A stretch of 64,000 nucleotides of DNA from Pictodentalium vernedei (Eukaryota; Mollusca; Scaphopoda; Dentaliida; Dentaliidae), in assembly GCA_031216915.1 (NCBI GenBank), contig CM062292.1, forward strand, positions 2,972,457 through 3,036,456, given 5' to 3'. The translations under genes and the position numbers were made by a program. The first letter of the stretch is position 1, and every line of letters starts with the position of its first letter. Under the pieces are notes generated by a model. That model did not search any database, was not told where the DNA came from, and was given only the letters and a program-made list of their open reading frames with translations. This document shows positions 12,891 through 24,534 of this stretch, piece after piece.

Positions 12891-13019
12891 TACCATCCTC
12901 ATAACGCGTAGATTAACGCGCAAATTGACGTGCTATTTGTGCGCATTTCAGGACAGAACTTCCAGTTTTAACTGTATTCAAAAATACCAGAACGTAATGA
13001 AAACTAAGACACATATTCA

Positions 13020-13432
13020 CCTGTAGACTGGTAACTAATGTAAACTAGGACAAACATTGACATGTAGACGGTTAACTAATGTAAACTATGACAAATATTG
13101 TCATGTAGACGGTTAACTAATGTAAACTATGACAAATATTGACATGTAGACGGTTAACTAATGTAAACTAGGACAAATATTGACATGTAGACGGTTAACT
13201 AATGTAAACTAGGACAAATATTGACATGTAGACGGTTAACTAATGTAAACTATGGCAAATATTTACATGTAGACGGTTAACTAATGTAAACTAGGACAAA
13301 TATTTACATGTAGACGGTTAACTAATGTAAACTAGGACAAATATTGACATGTAGACGGTTAACTTATGTAAACTATGACAAATATTTACATGTAGACGGT
13401 TAACTTATGTAAACTATGACAAATATTTACCT
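13020..13432 (+). repeat. 41-bp tandem repeat, about 10 copies
   Basis: Units read GTAGACGGTTAACTAATGTA followed by AACTAGGACAAATATTGACAT, spaced 41 bp apart. Degenerate relatives continue thinly to about 13520 and reappear near 14480-14570. Confidence 0.9.
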
Positions 13433-13564
13433 GCCGTCCAATAGCAAAGGTAAACTAGTAAGTAATGTCGACTATTAACTAATGTAGACTAGAATAGAAC
13501 AAGTATTCACCTCTAGATTATTAATTAATATGACGTCACTGATGTTTCATCTCTCTATTAATTA

Positions 13565-13915
13565 GATGCACAGCGGCTCAGTGCTTACGAGAGGTTCACG
13601 GTTCGATCTCCGCCAGGGTAAATGCGTTGTGTCTTTGAGCTAGGTACGTTATTCCGACTGCCCACGTGGGGACAAGGTGACGCTGTGTACTAAGGTGTAA
13701 TGCACGTCGATGGTGCCCTTGTCTTCAATAAATGCTAATCCAGCTTGTGTGGAGTTAGTACGTTGGGGTGTGTCACTGTTGTTTGACGTTACTCAGTGAT
13801 TCTCACAGGGTGCTCCGGTTTCCACCACCCTTAAACCTGGCCGACACGAGGTGACACTAGATGTCGAAAGTGTCGTTAAAATACAATAAATAAATAAATA
13901 ATACATAAATAAATA
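13565..13915 (+). mobile_element. tRNA-derived SINE, diverged (copy 3)
   Basis: It has a box A-like AGCGGCTCAGTG, a box B-like GAGGTTCACGGTTCGATCTC and an AATAAATAAATAAAT tail. It shares internal blocks with copies 1 and 2 (GTGTACTAAGG and the CACGTGGGGAC region). I could not find a clear target duplication, which fits an older insertion. Confidence 0.7.
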
Positions 13916-14636
13916 AATATTGTAATGTTCTATGCATATTTTACTGTTTGTCCGCAGTCAAGAGACAACGTTAAAATATACGCCAGAACAACATTGGAAC
14001 TAGTGTTTAAGGCTATAGTAGGTTAGTGAATTCTTGCAGGGAAAATATATATGTTTTGCTGAAGCCTTGGGGGAATAACATCCCGTAATCAGTCCCTCCA
14101 TGTAATCCTGCCCTTGTTGCGCATACATTTAGCTGGCATTGTTAATTAAAATTATGATTAATCCATGGCATTCTTTGACAATTTTGTGTGTGGGTGTGGG
14201 AGGGGGAGACTTTGTTTTTGGATTTGGATTTGATGAACGGTTCCTATTTTTCATTATCAGTGATGATAGTAAAGTAATATGTTCTTCCGTATAACGTAAC
14301 ATATATTTCACGAGTTTGCGAGCTGTGTGGCATTTTATAGATTGTCCAATCAACCAGTGCAGATTGACATCAGTTTCACGTCGATCTATATGCACATTAT
14401 GAGTAGTGTAGCCGTTCCATAAACTGTCATATGACACGTGGCGTAGTGCAATATTTCTTAAATATAGACTAGATGAAATATTCATCTGCAGGCAAGTAAC
14501 TAATGTTGACTAGATTGAATATTCAATTGCAGACACAGAAAATAATATAGGCTAGAACAAATATTTATCTTTGGCCAAATTATTGATTAGAGAGAATATT
14601 CGCACATGGACTGTGAATGGTTTTTATAGCAAACAC

Positions 14637-14639
<3 letters not shown>
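13916..14639. other. Unassigned spacer
   Basis: AT-rich sequence with no gene that I recognise. A 118-aa minus-strand frame (14129-14485) shows no recognisable domain. Traces of the 41-bp repeat are present near 14480-14570. Confidence 0.5.
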
Positions 14640-14725
<86 letters not shown>

Positions 14726-14746
14726 TTGAGAGAGAGAGAGAGAGAC
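14640..14746. repeat. (GA)n microsatellite
   Basis: About 100 bases of GA dinucleotide with one short ATATTG interruption near 14724. The Ser/Leu-rich frame across it on the minus strand is an artefact. Confidence 0.95.
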
Positions 14747-14908
14747 AGATAGCTTGATAGTTTATTGCAAAAACACCAAAAAATAAGGCAGATTGCATGT
14801 CACACAACTAACAGCACAGAACAATAATGTTAAGTCTTGAAGATACTGAATTAATAATAATTGGTTATTTACATGTTATGTGGAGGGTTTATACAATGTA
14901 TCACTCTA

Positions 14909-16096
14909 TTAAGTAGCCATAGCATTTATTCTGCTCTTGAAAAATTGAAGGATCATATTACAGATGATATTGCATAATGGTGGGATTTCATTTTTCATAA
15001 GAAAGGTGAATTTCTCCGAACTGTCCATGTTGACGAAGTGCGGATATTCTCTACTTATTTTGCCAAATGAATCAGTTCGGAGTCCTTCATATTCCTCACA
15101 CTCCATGACAAAGTGATGTTCAGTTTCAATTTCGCCTACATTACATAAACGACATAGCCTTTCTTTTACAGACAAGGGTGGTTGGATGTGCCTCCCTTTT
15201 TCAATCATCAGACAGTGGTTGCTTATGCGTAGCCACGTGAACAAGTTCTTCGCTTCAACAGATGTTGTGTACAGCAAATACTTTCCAAGTTGAATGTTTC
15301 TTTTAATTTTCTATAGGTCCGTAATTTGTTTTTTCCGACTTTTTTTCTCGTCATTAAATATATCCGTAATGAAGATATTAAAATGTTTACTTTTAAAGCT
15401 TCTGTGGATTTTGCCCGAATTCAAAAAACTTTGACTTGGTACTTGTCCCCGGGGGGTATGTGCGTTGCAATCAGCTGCAATATCATGATACTTTGCTATC
15501 ATTGAATCTGGCATTGTATACTTTTGGGATTCAATTCTAGATTCAGTGAGTAGTAATGAAGATGAGTCCACATATAATTTTGTTACATATTTCATCATTT
15601 CTATTGTAGCTTCTTTGTAGATAGGATAACGTCCGAGTTTGGCTCTGGCTGCGTGCTTGGACGATTTCGTATTCGCACCAAGTAAGAGTTTGCAAAATTT
15701 GAGATGAACTTGTTCGCACGGCGCCACGTCGCCTTGAGAATCACTGAGTTCAGACGCCCATATCTCATTGCCATAGAGCAAAATTGGCTTCATGAGGGAA
15801 TCGAACAATTTCATGAAAATCGTTACCGGAGGGGAACACTTCCTCTTGAAAGTATAATGTAGACTGTAAAGGACTTTGGCTCCTTTAGTTGCCAATAATT
15901 GTCGCGCAGTTTTCAGTTTTCCGTCACTCGTGAAGCACAGACCTAGATATGTGTATTGACAAGCGTAACAAATTTTATCTGCACCTAAATAGAGATTTGG
16001 CAGGGTTGTAAATTTGCGTGAGTGAAATATCATAGCTTTTGTCTTATCAACATTAACAGCGAGTTTATTTATGAAACGGGAAATGAAATTCCATAC
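14909..16096 (-). pseudogene. Non-LTR retrotransposon fragment: end of RT plus C-terminal domain
   Basis: On the minus strand the frame begins just after a long G tract with LAVNVDKTKAMIFH, the conserved stretch that follows the catalytic core in LINE reverse transcriptases. It runs through the connection region (LLYGNEIWASEL) to a C-terminal zinc-knuckle-like motif, CRLCNVGEIETEHHFVMEC, as in zf-RVT domains. The upstream and downstream parts (15311-16096 and 14909-15310) are in one frame, separated by an in-frame TAG at 15311-15313. The catalytic palm is missing, so this is a 5'-truncated dead copy. The clade was not determined. Confidence 0.82.
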
Positions 16097-16255
16097 CACC
16101 AACCCCCCCCCCCCCCCCCCCCCCCCACCCCTCCGTTTGGAACACCACCACACATGAGAAATCTTGGAAACTACAACCAATCAAAACTCTGTAAGGAATT
16201 CAGTAAAGATAAAGGTATCAGATATCAGGTCTTTATCATCTTGACGGGTCAAACG
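16097..16255 (+). repeat. C tract and dispersed flank preceding the 71-bp array
   Basis: A C tract of about 26 bases (one A near its end) is followed by ATGAGAAATCTTGGAAACTA, CCAATCAAAA and related sequence. A similar flank occurs at about 42170-42260. It may be the left end of the mobile unit that carries the 71-bp satellite. Confidence 0.55.
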
Positions 16256-18330
16256 TCAGTTTATTGCGGGCCCGGTCACCGAATTGGACAATGCATCTCG
16301 CTTTTATGGCATATCCGTAACTTACGTCAGTTTATTGCGCACACGGTAACCGAATGGGACAATGTATCTCGCTTTTATAGCATATCTGTAAGTTATGTCA
16401 GTTTATTGCGGACACGATCACCGAATTGGACAATGTGTCTCGCTTTTATAGCATATCTATAGTTTACGTCAGTTTATTGCGCACACGGTAGCCGAATGGG
16501 ACAATCTATCTCGCTTTTATAGCATATCTATAATTTACGTCAGTTTGTTGCGGACACGATCACCGAATGGGACAATGCATCTCGCTTTTATAGCATATCT
16601 TTAATTTACGTAACTTTGTTGCGGGGCCGGTCATTGAATGGAACAATGTATCTCGTTTTTATAGCATATCTGTAACTTATGTCAGTTTATTGCGGACACG
16701 ATCACCGAACTGGACAATGTGTCTCGCTTTTATAGCATATCTATAATTTACGTCAGTTTATTGCGGGCCCGGTCACCGAATGGAACAATGTATCTCGCTT
16801 TTATAGAATGTCTATAATTTGCGTCAGTTTATTGCGGGCTCGGTCACCGAATGGGACAATGCATCTCGCTTTTATAGCATATCTATAATTTACGTCAGTT
16901 TATTGCGGGCCCGGTCACTGAATGGAACAATGTATCTCGCTTTTATGGCATATCTATAATTTACGACAGTTTATTGCGGGCCCAGTGACTGAATGGAACA
17001 ATGTATCTCGCTTTTATAGCATATCTATAATTTACGTCAGTTTATTGTGGGCCCGGCCACTGAATGGAACAATGTATCTCGCTTTTATAGCATATCTATA
17101 ATTTACGTCAGTTTATTGCGGGCCCGGTCACTGAATGGAACAATGTATCTCGCTTTTATAGCATATCTATAATTTACGTCAGTTTATTGCGGGCCCGGTC
17201 ACTGAATGGAACAATGTATCTCGCTTTTATAGCATATCTATAATTTACGTCAGTTTATTGCGGGCTCGGTCACCGAATGGGACAATGTATCTCGCTTTTA
17301 TAGCATATCTATAATTTACGTCAGTTTATTGCGGGTCCGGTCACTGAATGGAACAATGTATCTCGCTTTTATACCACATCTATAATTTACGTCACTTTAT
17401 TGCGGGCCCGGTCACTGAATGGAACAATGTATCTCGCTTTTATAGCATATCTATAATTTACGTCAGTTTATTGCGGGCCCAGTGACTGAATGGAACAATG
17501 TATCTCGCTTTTATAGCATATCTATAATTTACGTCAGTTTATTGTGGGCCCGGCCACTGAATGGAACAATGTATCTCGCTTTTATAGCATATCTATAATT
17601 TACGTCAGTTTATTGCGGGCCCGGTCACTGAATGGAACAATGTATCTCGCTTTTATAGCATATCTATAATTTACGTCACTTTATTGCGGGCCCGGACACT
17701 GAATGGAACAATGTATCTCGCTTTTATAGCATATCTATAATTTACGTCAGTTTATTGCGGGCCCAGTGACTGAATGGAACAATGTATCTCGCTTTTATAG
17801 CATATCTATAATTTACGTCAGTTTATTGTGGGCCCGGCCACTAAATGGAACAATGTATCTCGCTTTTATAGCATATCTATAATTTACGTCAGTTTATTGC
17901 GGGCCCGGTCACTGAATGGAACAATGTATCTCGCTTTTATAGCATATCTATAATTTACGTCAGTTTATTGCGGGCCCGGTCACTGAATGGAACAATGTAT
18001 CTCGCTTTTATAGCATATCTATAATTTACGTCAGTTTATTGCGGGCCCAGTGACTGAATGGAAAAATGTATCTCGCTTTTGTAGAATGTCTATAATTTAC
18101 ATCAGTTTATTGCGGGCTCGGTCACCGAATGGGGACAATGCATCTCGCTTTTATAGCATATCTATAATTTACGTTAGTTTATTGCAGGCCCGGCCACTGA
18201 ATGGAACTATATATCTCTCTTTTATAGAATGTCTATAATTTACGTCAGTTTATTGCGGGCCCGGTGACTGAATGGAACAATGTATCTCGCTTTTATAGTT
18301 TTGACAGTGTGGAAATTTATATGCATGAAG
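16256..18330 (+). repeat. 71-bp satellite, main array (about 29 copies)
   Basis: Same unit as at 8.9-9.6 kb. Most units here read CACTGAATGGAACAATGTAT where the first block has GGGACAATG. A diagnostic unit pair (GGGCCCAGTGACTG followed by GTGGGCCCGGCCACT) recurs near 16979, 17477 and 17761, that is at seven- and four-unit spacing, showing block duplication. The array ends at about 18298 with the shared tail (TTTTATAGTTTTGACAGTGT through ATATGCATGA). Confidence 0.95.
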
Positions 18331-18447
18331 TGGGAGGCTACCGCATCAAAGGCATTTATGAATGTGTTGTATATATTCAAGGGATCTCCCCGGGTATGGT
18401 TTTCCCGCAGATTGGGTCAAATGATCTTTTTTTTATCCGAAGACAAA

Positions 18448-18517
18448 TCGTCCCCTGAGTTCCAATGTGTTCTATGTGCCTACTGGCACATAGAACAGAT
18501 TGGAACTCAGGGGACGA
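18448..18517. repeat. Palindrome with 33-bp arms
   Basis: Arms 18448-18480 and 18485-18517 are inverse complements with one mismatch, around the 4-base loop TACT. I see no surrounding terminal repeats. Confidence 0.88.
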
Positions 18518-19794
18518 AATGTTAATCCCAATGGTACTTAAGTCGTTGGTACGGAAGTTGACGAATTGGTCTATTGTTTACATGATGAGTGTTCCATACA
18601 GTATGTCACGGTTGAGAAACATTAACCACGTTTGCAGGATGACCCACAGTTGAACCCGTCATTTCATGTCGGTACAACTATCAATAACATTTTTCGGATG
18701 CTTTCATCAATTACCCAGATCGACGTTTTGCATCCTTCTCGGAGCATAAACGTTTGTGGTAAAACCCCACTTATTGTCTTAAACACGATATAATTCATCT
18801 GAATGCCGGAGGTAATAGAATTTTATTTTGCAGATTGAAAGGGGCGATACTATTTTTCATTCATCGGATTTTCCGCCAGGGAATATGGACAGTACAACCG
18901 AAATCACTGGTATACGTGTATGGGCGGGTACTTCTCTGACGATCACCCAAATTGAACGAAACCGTCGTTGTTTACAAATTTGTAGTCTGTTTTTTTTAGT
19001 CCATTTCGCGGAACTTGATACTTAAAATAATTGAATTTGCATATTTACCCTTTTTTACATTGATTTCCTGTTTCCCGACTCTTACCTTTTCAGAAACATT
19101 TACTGGTGTGTTCCGGTGCTCTGCCCTCCCCCCCCCCCCCCTCCATCACACACACACCAATAACAATGCAGCCCCATTAGTTTCACTAGCAGTTACGATG
19201 TCCGTATTTGTCATCTGTGAGGACGATATTATTGTCCCCCTTGCGAAAGGTGTGCAGTTCAAATTGTCTTTTTTATATGACTCCCCCCCCCCCCCCCAAG
19301 GTATTTTTGTCACGACTGGCTTGGTCCCACCTATGCATGGGATGTCCGATGAGTTGTCAAATATGAGTAAGTCACTAAGTGTACCTCAACAACTTGTTCA
19401 CAGTCTTTTGCTATTTATTTTTGTGGTACTCCTTCTGGACCTGAGTGAATATATGAGCCCCAGGCTGTCGGTTCAACCCTCAGGTCTGAGAGCAAGAAAA
19501 CCCCCCCAAAAACCCAGCTTTTTGTATCCAGTGGCAATTCTGAGTTGTGCCCAGATTACGAGCCACTCCGAGTTGTGCCCAGGTGATGCACGTTACAATT
19601 ATTCCTCTGTTTTCTCGTTAGTCCTCGTAAGGCTGTACTTTTTGTCTGGACGTTGGCACCCGTCGCTTTGGAAAGGACATGTCGCGCCAGGCACATGCAT
19701 TATAGGTCACCCTTTCTACCTCTGAAGGGGTGAGGCTGACAGCCCGTCAAGATCACCATCCATGTCGCCCTTTCTTTCCACTATTTTCTAGACA
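18518..19794. other. Unassigned spacer with C tracts
   Basis: No recognised gene. A 236-aa frame at 19015-19725 begins at TTG, crosses two long C tracts (near 19126-19142 and 19284-19297) and has no domain I know. I treat it as chance. The segment may include the decayed 5' part of the DIRS element that follows. Confidence 0.45.
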
Positions 19795-20038
19795 TTAACC
19801 CTTTACCCAACGAATCGCCCGTATCCGCCCACGTAATATGCAAATTCAGCAGTTGAAAAAATATTATTTTTCAAAAAATTTCAACAAAACCGTATCATGT
19901 GAACCCTCGTTGGAACGAGCTCGTCGAGCTCGTTCCAACGAGGGGTCACACGATATGGTTTTGTTGAAATTTCTTGAAAAATGAAAAAAAAAAGATAATA
20001 ATAAATTTTGATATCGTTTGCGTTGGGTAAAGGGTTAA
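19795..20038. mobile_element. piggyBac-like palindromic MITE (copy 1)
   Basis: Flanked by TTAA at 19795-19798 and 20035-20038. The termini are inverted: CCCTTTACCCAACG at the left and CGTTGGGTAAAGGG at the right. The body is a near-complete palindrome centred at about 19924, with core CGAGCTCGTCGAGCTCG. TTAA targets with a CCCT-type terminus are typical of the piggyBac superfamily. No coding capacity. Sister copies lie at 43463-43715 and 58390-58639. Confidence 0.8.
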
Positions 20039-20059
20039 CACCATATTCCTCTCTAGTAG

Positions 20060-22640
20060 GTCTTTCTCTTTTTTTAGATGGCCTCCCAAAGTGTAAGACC
20101 ACGGGCACGTCGACAACTGCAAAGGGAAAATCCCACAGTTCAGCTCCTTATAATCTGCGAACGACCACTCGGATGACCACTAGGGGTGCTTCCAGGCAGG
20201 CCAAGACAGCGGCAGATCCGAAGTCACCAGCCGTGATGCCGGCTCCTCAGCAGACACTGCCCAGCAATTCAAAAGCCGTTGCGGCTTTGTCGTCGTCAAT
20301 GGGACAGATAAACCAAATTCTGTCGGACATGAGCCGGATTATGCAGGTTATGTCCTCAGCCATCCTTTCAGAATAGGGCTAGACCGCGGGCTGCTTTACA
20401 GCCGTACGAGCAGTCTATGACAATAGCAGATCCGCAGTGCATCGTCGAACCAATACATCTACCACAGCCAGGGCCGGCTAGCAGACTCGACACCAAAGGC
20501 GCCTTCCCTCAAGACTGCCACGATGCTGTGCCAGGTCTACCAATCTTGGGCTTGAAAACCCTTCCTTCATCTGGTCATGAGGGTATGTAAGCTACCAACC
20601 TTACTATCTAGTCGCTTCCCTCACGTATCCATGTATCGGACAAGTTGACGGCCCAAATGTGTCAGGAGGATTTCATTCACATGTTTTTTTCTCTGCCTAA
20701 TTTCAAGCCTGGCCAAGAGAAGCTGGACCTCTCAAACTTGGATGGGCAGCCTCAGATTGCAATGCCCCCCCCCCCCCCACCCCCGCACTAGTAAATCTTA
20801 GCCCAACGTTAATTTGTGGACGAGAGCTTTTCCAATCTTCGTTTCCATTTATTGGTAAACAATCCAACCAGACGTCTGAGCTTATGAAACACGTTATAGT
20901 TTTATAGTTTTGTGCGAGATATGGCTCATAAGGTGGAGACAGCTGACTGGCATTTTTACAACGTTAATTTTCGTACCACGAAGAAGCATTGCAATTTGGA
21001 AAGGGACAAACGGCAGGGAGAACTTTATTTTGATGAAATGGAAAATAGGACACCTTCAGGCTCCCATTCCTTTCGTCCAAGCAGCAATGTGCAGCGGCTC
21101 TTTCGGGAAGTAGTCAGAGGGGTAGATTCGTACCCAGTGTATACTGCTTCCCCTACCATGACAGCTGCATACGTGTTTCTAATGCGGGGGGACTCACCCC
21201 ACCCCACAATGTCGGCAGCAGCACCCATTACCTTCCACAGCCAATGGACCTCGGAACCGGCAGTCCAAAACTACTGCTCCACAGTTAACGTCCAGTCAAG
21301 TTTCCATTCCAGTAAATAAGTCCAAATTAGCTGCTTACATTAAATACACAGACTCCAAGACTGAATATTTGATACAGGGTTTTACTTGTGGGTTTCGACT
21401 TTAATTTCAGGATGATAACGCCCAGCTGTTAGTCACAAAATCTTCTTTCCACAAGGATTCATCCTGAGGTTGTTGTCACTAAGAAGAGGAAGGAACGTAG
21501 GGCAGGGCGGGTTAAGGGCCTTTCTGTGCACCCCACCCCCCTTTCCAGTGTTAGGGTTCCCCCATTGGGCGTGGCACCTACGAAGATTGCAGGTGAATCC
21601 CGATTTATTCATCATTTATCTTATCCCCCCCCCCCCTCTCCGGGTTGTTCGGTTAATGACTGCATCCCTGAGAAGTTCTCCTTGGTCACCTATCAATCCA
21701 TCGACTAGGCGGTATCCCTGATTAAAAAACTTAGGTAGGGGTTCTTCTTGGCAAAAACTGACATTGCATCGGTATTTCGCATTATTCCCATTCATCCAGA
21801 TGACTCCCATCTCCTGGGATTTTGATCGAATTCTGAAGGGGGAGTACATCCATGACCGCTGCCTGCCCATGGGCTGTTCATCCTCTTGTCGTATTTTCGA
21901 AACATTTAGTAGAGCAATACAGGAGGTTGCGGAATCATACAGTAGATGGGGTCCAATGCACTAAATCTTGGACGACAGTTTGATCCCCATCAGTTCAGAG
22001 GCCCGCTGCCAATCCAATTTAAGAAGGTATCTCTCCCTAATGAAAGACCTTGGAGTTTCCATTGCAAATGAAAAAAACACAGGCACCTTCGCCGATTCTT
22101 ACGTTTCTGGGTACTGAGCTTGACACTCTTCGAATGGAAGCTCGTCTCCCGTTAGACAAAATTGCTAAGTGCATCACCTTTATTCAGGAGTTTCTGTCCA
22201 GGAATAAAATTTTCTTTAAAAGAACTCCATTCATTGTCCTGCTCAATTTTGCCTGTTCAGCTGTAATACACTGGCAGGCTTTCCTGGGCTTTACAACTAC
22301 ATGAGCATGGTGAATAAGTCATCTCATCACCAACGCATTAACACGGCGATAAAAACAGACCTCCAACTCTTGAGCAATTTTAATGGGGCATGTTCATCAA
22401 CGACCATTTTCTCTCAAGTTCGACCAACCGTGTAATCAATGATGCATCCACTTCCTTTGGGATTGGGGCAGTTTGCGCGTCAAAATAGTTTTACAGGGGA
22501 GTAGCCTGGAAATCTCTTAATATTACCAGTCTCAGGATTACCTGATTGTAGTGGCTGTAGGTATCTGAGGACGTCTATGAAGGGATAGAGGGTTTTATTT
22601 CTCACAGAAAACCACGCCATGCAGGACATCATTAATAGTT
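20060..22640 (+). pseudogene. DIRS-type retrotransposon, left half (gag-like, RT, RNase H start), degraded
   Basis: A gag-like start at 20078 (MASQSVRPRARRQLQR) is soon broken by frameshifts. RT motifs appear in order across several frames: VPPLGVAPTKIAGESRFIH (about 21556), a palm segment with LAKTDIASVFRIIPIHPDDS (about 21745), DRCLPMGCSSSC (about 21855), the catalytic ILDDS (about 21964, after an in-frame stop) and FLGTELDTLRMEARLP (about 22110). RNase H begins with NDASTSFGIGAVCASK (about 22438). These are the conserved blocks of DIRS-group RT/RH. Many stops and frameshifts make it a dead copy. The right half lies beyond the LTR element at 39.9-41.1 kb. Confidence 0.85.
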
Positions 22641-23000
22641 CTCACCTCATCATGGTTCTTGTCCTCCATATAGTGTCGTCATATCTCCAATAAAACACCT
22701 CATCATGGTTCTTGTCCTCTGTATAGTGTTGTCATATCTCCAATAAAGCACCTCATCATGGTTCTTGTCCTCCGTATAGTGTTGTCATATCTCCAATAAA
22801 GCACCTCATCATGGTTCTTGTCCACCGTATAGTGTTGTCATAATAATTATCTCCAATAAAGCACCTCATCATGGTTCTTGTCCGCCGTATAGTGTTGTCA
22901 TGTCTCCAAAAAAGCACCTCATCATGGTTCTTGTCCGCCGTATAGTGTTGTCATGTCTCCAATAAAGCACCTCATCATGGTTCTTGTCCGCCGTATAGTG
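22622..23000 (+). repeat. 53-bp minisatellite derived from DIRS RNase H (left part)
   Basis: About seven units of 53 bp with landmarks CACCTCATCATGGTTCTTGT and ATATCTCCAATAAAGC. The first unit reads as RNase H sequence in frame (SHLIMVLVLHIVSSYLQ), continuous with the preceding DIRS coding remnant, so the array grew out of coding DNA. One unit has a small insertion near 22842. The LTR element interrupts the array, which resumes at 39860. Confidence 0.85.
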
Positions 23001-24161
23001 TGGCATAGCAGGGTTAAGTACCCCGGAAAAAATGATCGTCTAGTGGTTTTTAGTTCGGACTATAATCGTGGCAAAAATGGCCACATGACAATTTAAGTGT
23101 TCAGTCTTAAGAGGCAACCAGTTCTGTAGAGTCTGCAACAATTCTTGATACTGCAGCCGCAGCGAAAGGGTGAATTCAAAAACACATAAAATGTACTTAC
23201 AGTTTTCTACACTTTTATTAAAACCCTAAGTATAGTTCCTACAAGTTAAACTTTAAATAAATTCTCTCTCTGGTAAAAGTTTGAAAATATCAGATACGAA
23301 ATGAGACTAAGTCGAAATTATCGCATCGCTCTCATCGCGTCCTGTGTCTGGAAATGTTGTCTGGCCTGGCAGCGTTCGGCGGCGTCCTTTCACGAGAATA
23401 GGAGAGTGACTTCTTGTACATACGGAAGACCAGAGAGAAGTCCCGTCTCGGGTGATTCCGTTGGCTTAAATACGACTTGAATCGTGTCTACTCGGCAGAA
23501 TTTACGTCATAAAACACCACAAAACACCACATATACCCCAAGATGGCGGAGAGGTATTTCTTAACCCCTTACTTCCATCCTGGAATAGAAGGGCATCCGG
23601 TGGGTATCCTATGCTAAGAGTATGCGTTCTCGCATTTAAAAGGATGCTGGCAATTAATAGGTGTATAACCGCAAAACCAGTCGGCCATCTTGTGAACGTG
23701 CAAGATTGCACAATTCTCAGAGCTGAAACTGATACTGGGTGTGTTGAGGTTAGGTCGGGTCAGTATACAATGCTAAAACCTGTCAAAAGCATTCTGATGG
23801 GGTTATTATAGGTTAGGCTTCTACTAGCTCATATGCCAATCATAATTGCAAATACTGTCAAAAACACCTTTTTACAGTAAGTGCATAAAGTACTTCTGTA
23901 GGTCAGTTTGCACTGTTATTATGCAATGCAAATATACGAGGAATTGAATAAAATTACATAACTTGGGCTTGAAAACAGCGTTTACTTATTAAAGTTTATA
24001 CAACAGAGAATTATTACCAAGTAGGACTTGGCCACTCTGATTAACACATTAACACTTCGGGAACCAAGATTCTCGAGTGCAATCATAAGACTCCGACGCA
24101 CCCCATGGAGGTTAACCCGACGCGCTCCGTGGAGGGGCTCCATGGAGGGCATTTCGTTACA
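23001..24161 (-). repeat. 3' LTR of the retroelement
   Basis: Direct copy of 38699-39859, of equal length. On the coding strand it starts TGTAACGAAATG and ends GGTTAACCCTGCTATGCCA near 23001. An AATAAA polyadenylation signal is present on the minus strand at 23214-23219. A TATA-like GTATATG lies near 23535 (weak). The short open frames inside it occur identically in both LTRs and look non-coding. Confidence 0.95.
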
Positions 24162-24169
24162 ATCCTCCC
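24162..24169 (-). promoter_or_regulatory. Candidate polypurine tract
   Basis: On the coding strand GGGAGGAT directly precedes the 3' LTR start TGTAACG, the position expected for the plus-strand primer. It is short and ends in T, so the call rests mainly on position. Confidence 0.55.
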
Positions 24170-24230
24170 AACCAAGACGCGAGGTCCGGTAAACTTTTAG
24201 CGGAGCTCGAGTCTGGATCAGATGAATTCC

Positions 24231-24390
24231 AGAATTGTCCATAGTGATCAGGATAGTGACCAGGATCACCAGGATCACCGGTTGACCGGATCCAGGGAAA
24301 CAGGATGACCAATCACCCGCGGTGACCAGGATGCTGTCAGCATCACGGTCAACACGGTGACGGGAATCCATGACCAGGATCAGTCACTAC
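24231..24390 (-). repeat. Clustered TGATCCTGGT motifs upstream of the 3' LTR
   Basis: GACCAGGATCA-type 10-11 mers recur at least five times on the plus strand within about 150 bases (for example near 24240-24275, 24327 and 24371). They lie between the last accessory gene and the polypurine tract, where retroviral RNA signals often sit. Function unknown. Confidence 0.5.
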
Positions 24391-24534
24391 CGGTTTTTAG
24401 GGAGAAGAAATGAACTACAGGGATTATTGATTACGGACTAATATGATCGGAACGCCTCCAGACAACAGGAATCACCTTTTCTTCTAAGGTATTACATTCT
24501 TACATTCCTGAAAGTAATAAAAATAACAACAATT

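Noticed and set aside
19015-19725. 236-aa frame as a gene
   Set aside because: Starts at TTG, crosses two C homopolymers and shows no domain or conserved motif.
23502-23711. 69-aa frame present in both LTRs as an LTR-encoded protein
   Set aside because: It is duplicated simply because the LTRs are; no start context or similarity supports it, and it lies antisense-neutral in regulatory sequence.
23982-24371. 129-aa frame spanning the 3' LTR edge
   Set aside because: It crosses the polypurine tract and LTR boundary and lies over repeated CCAGGATC words, so coding is unlikely.
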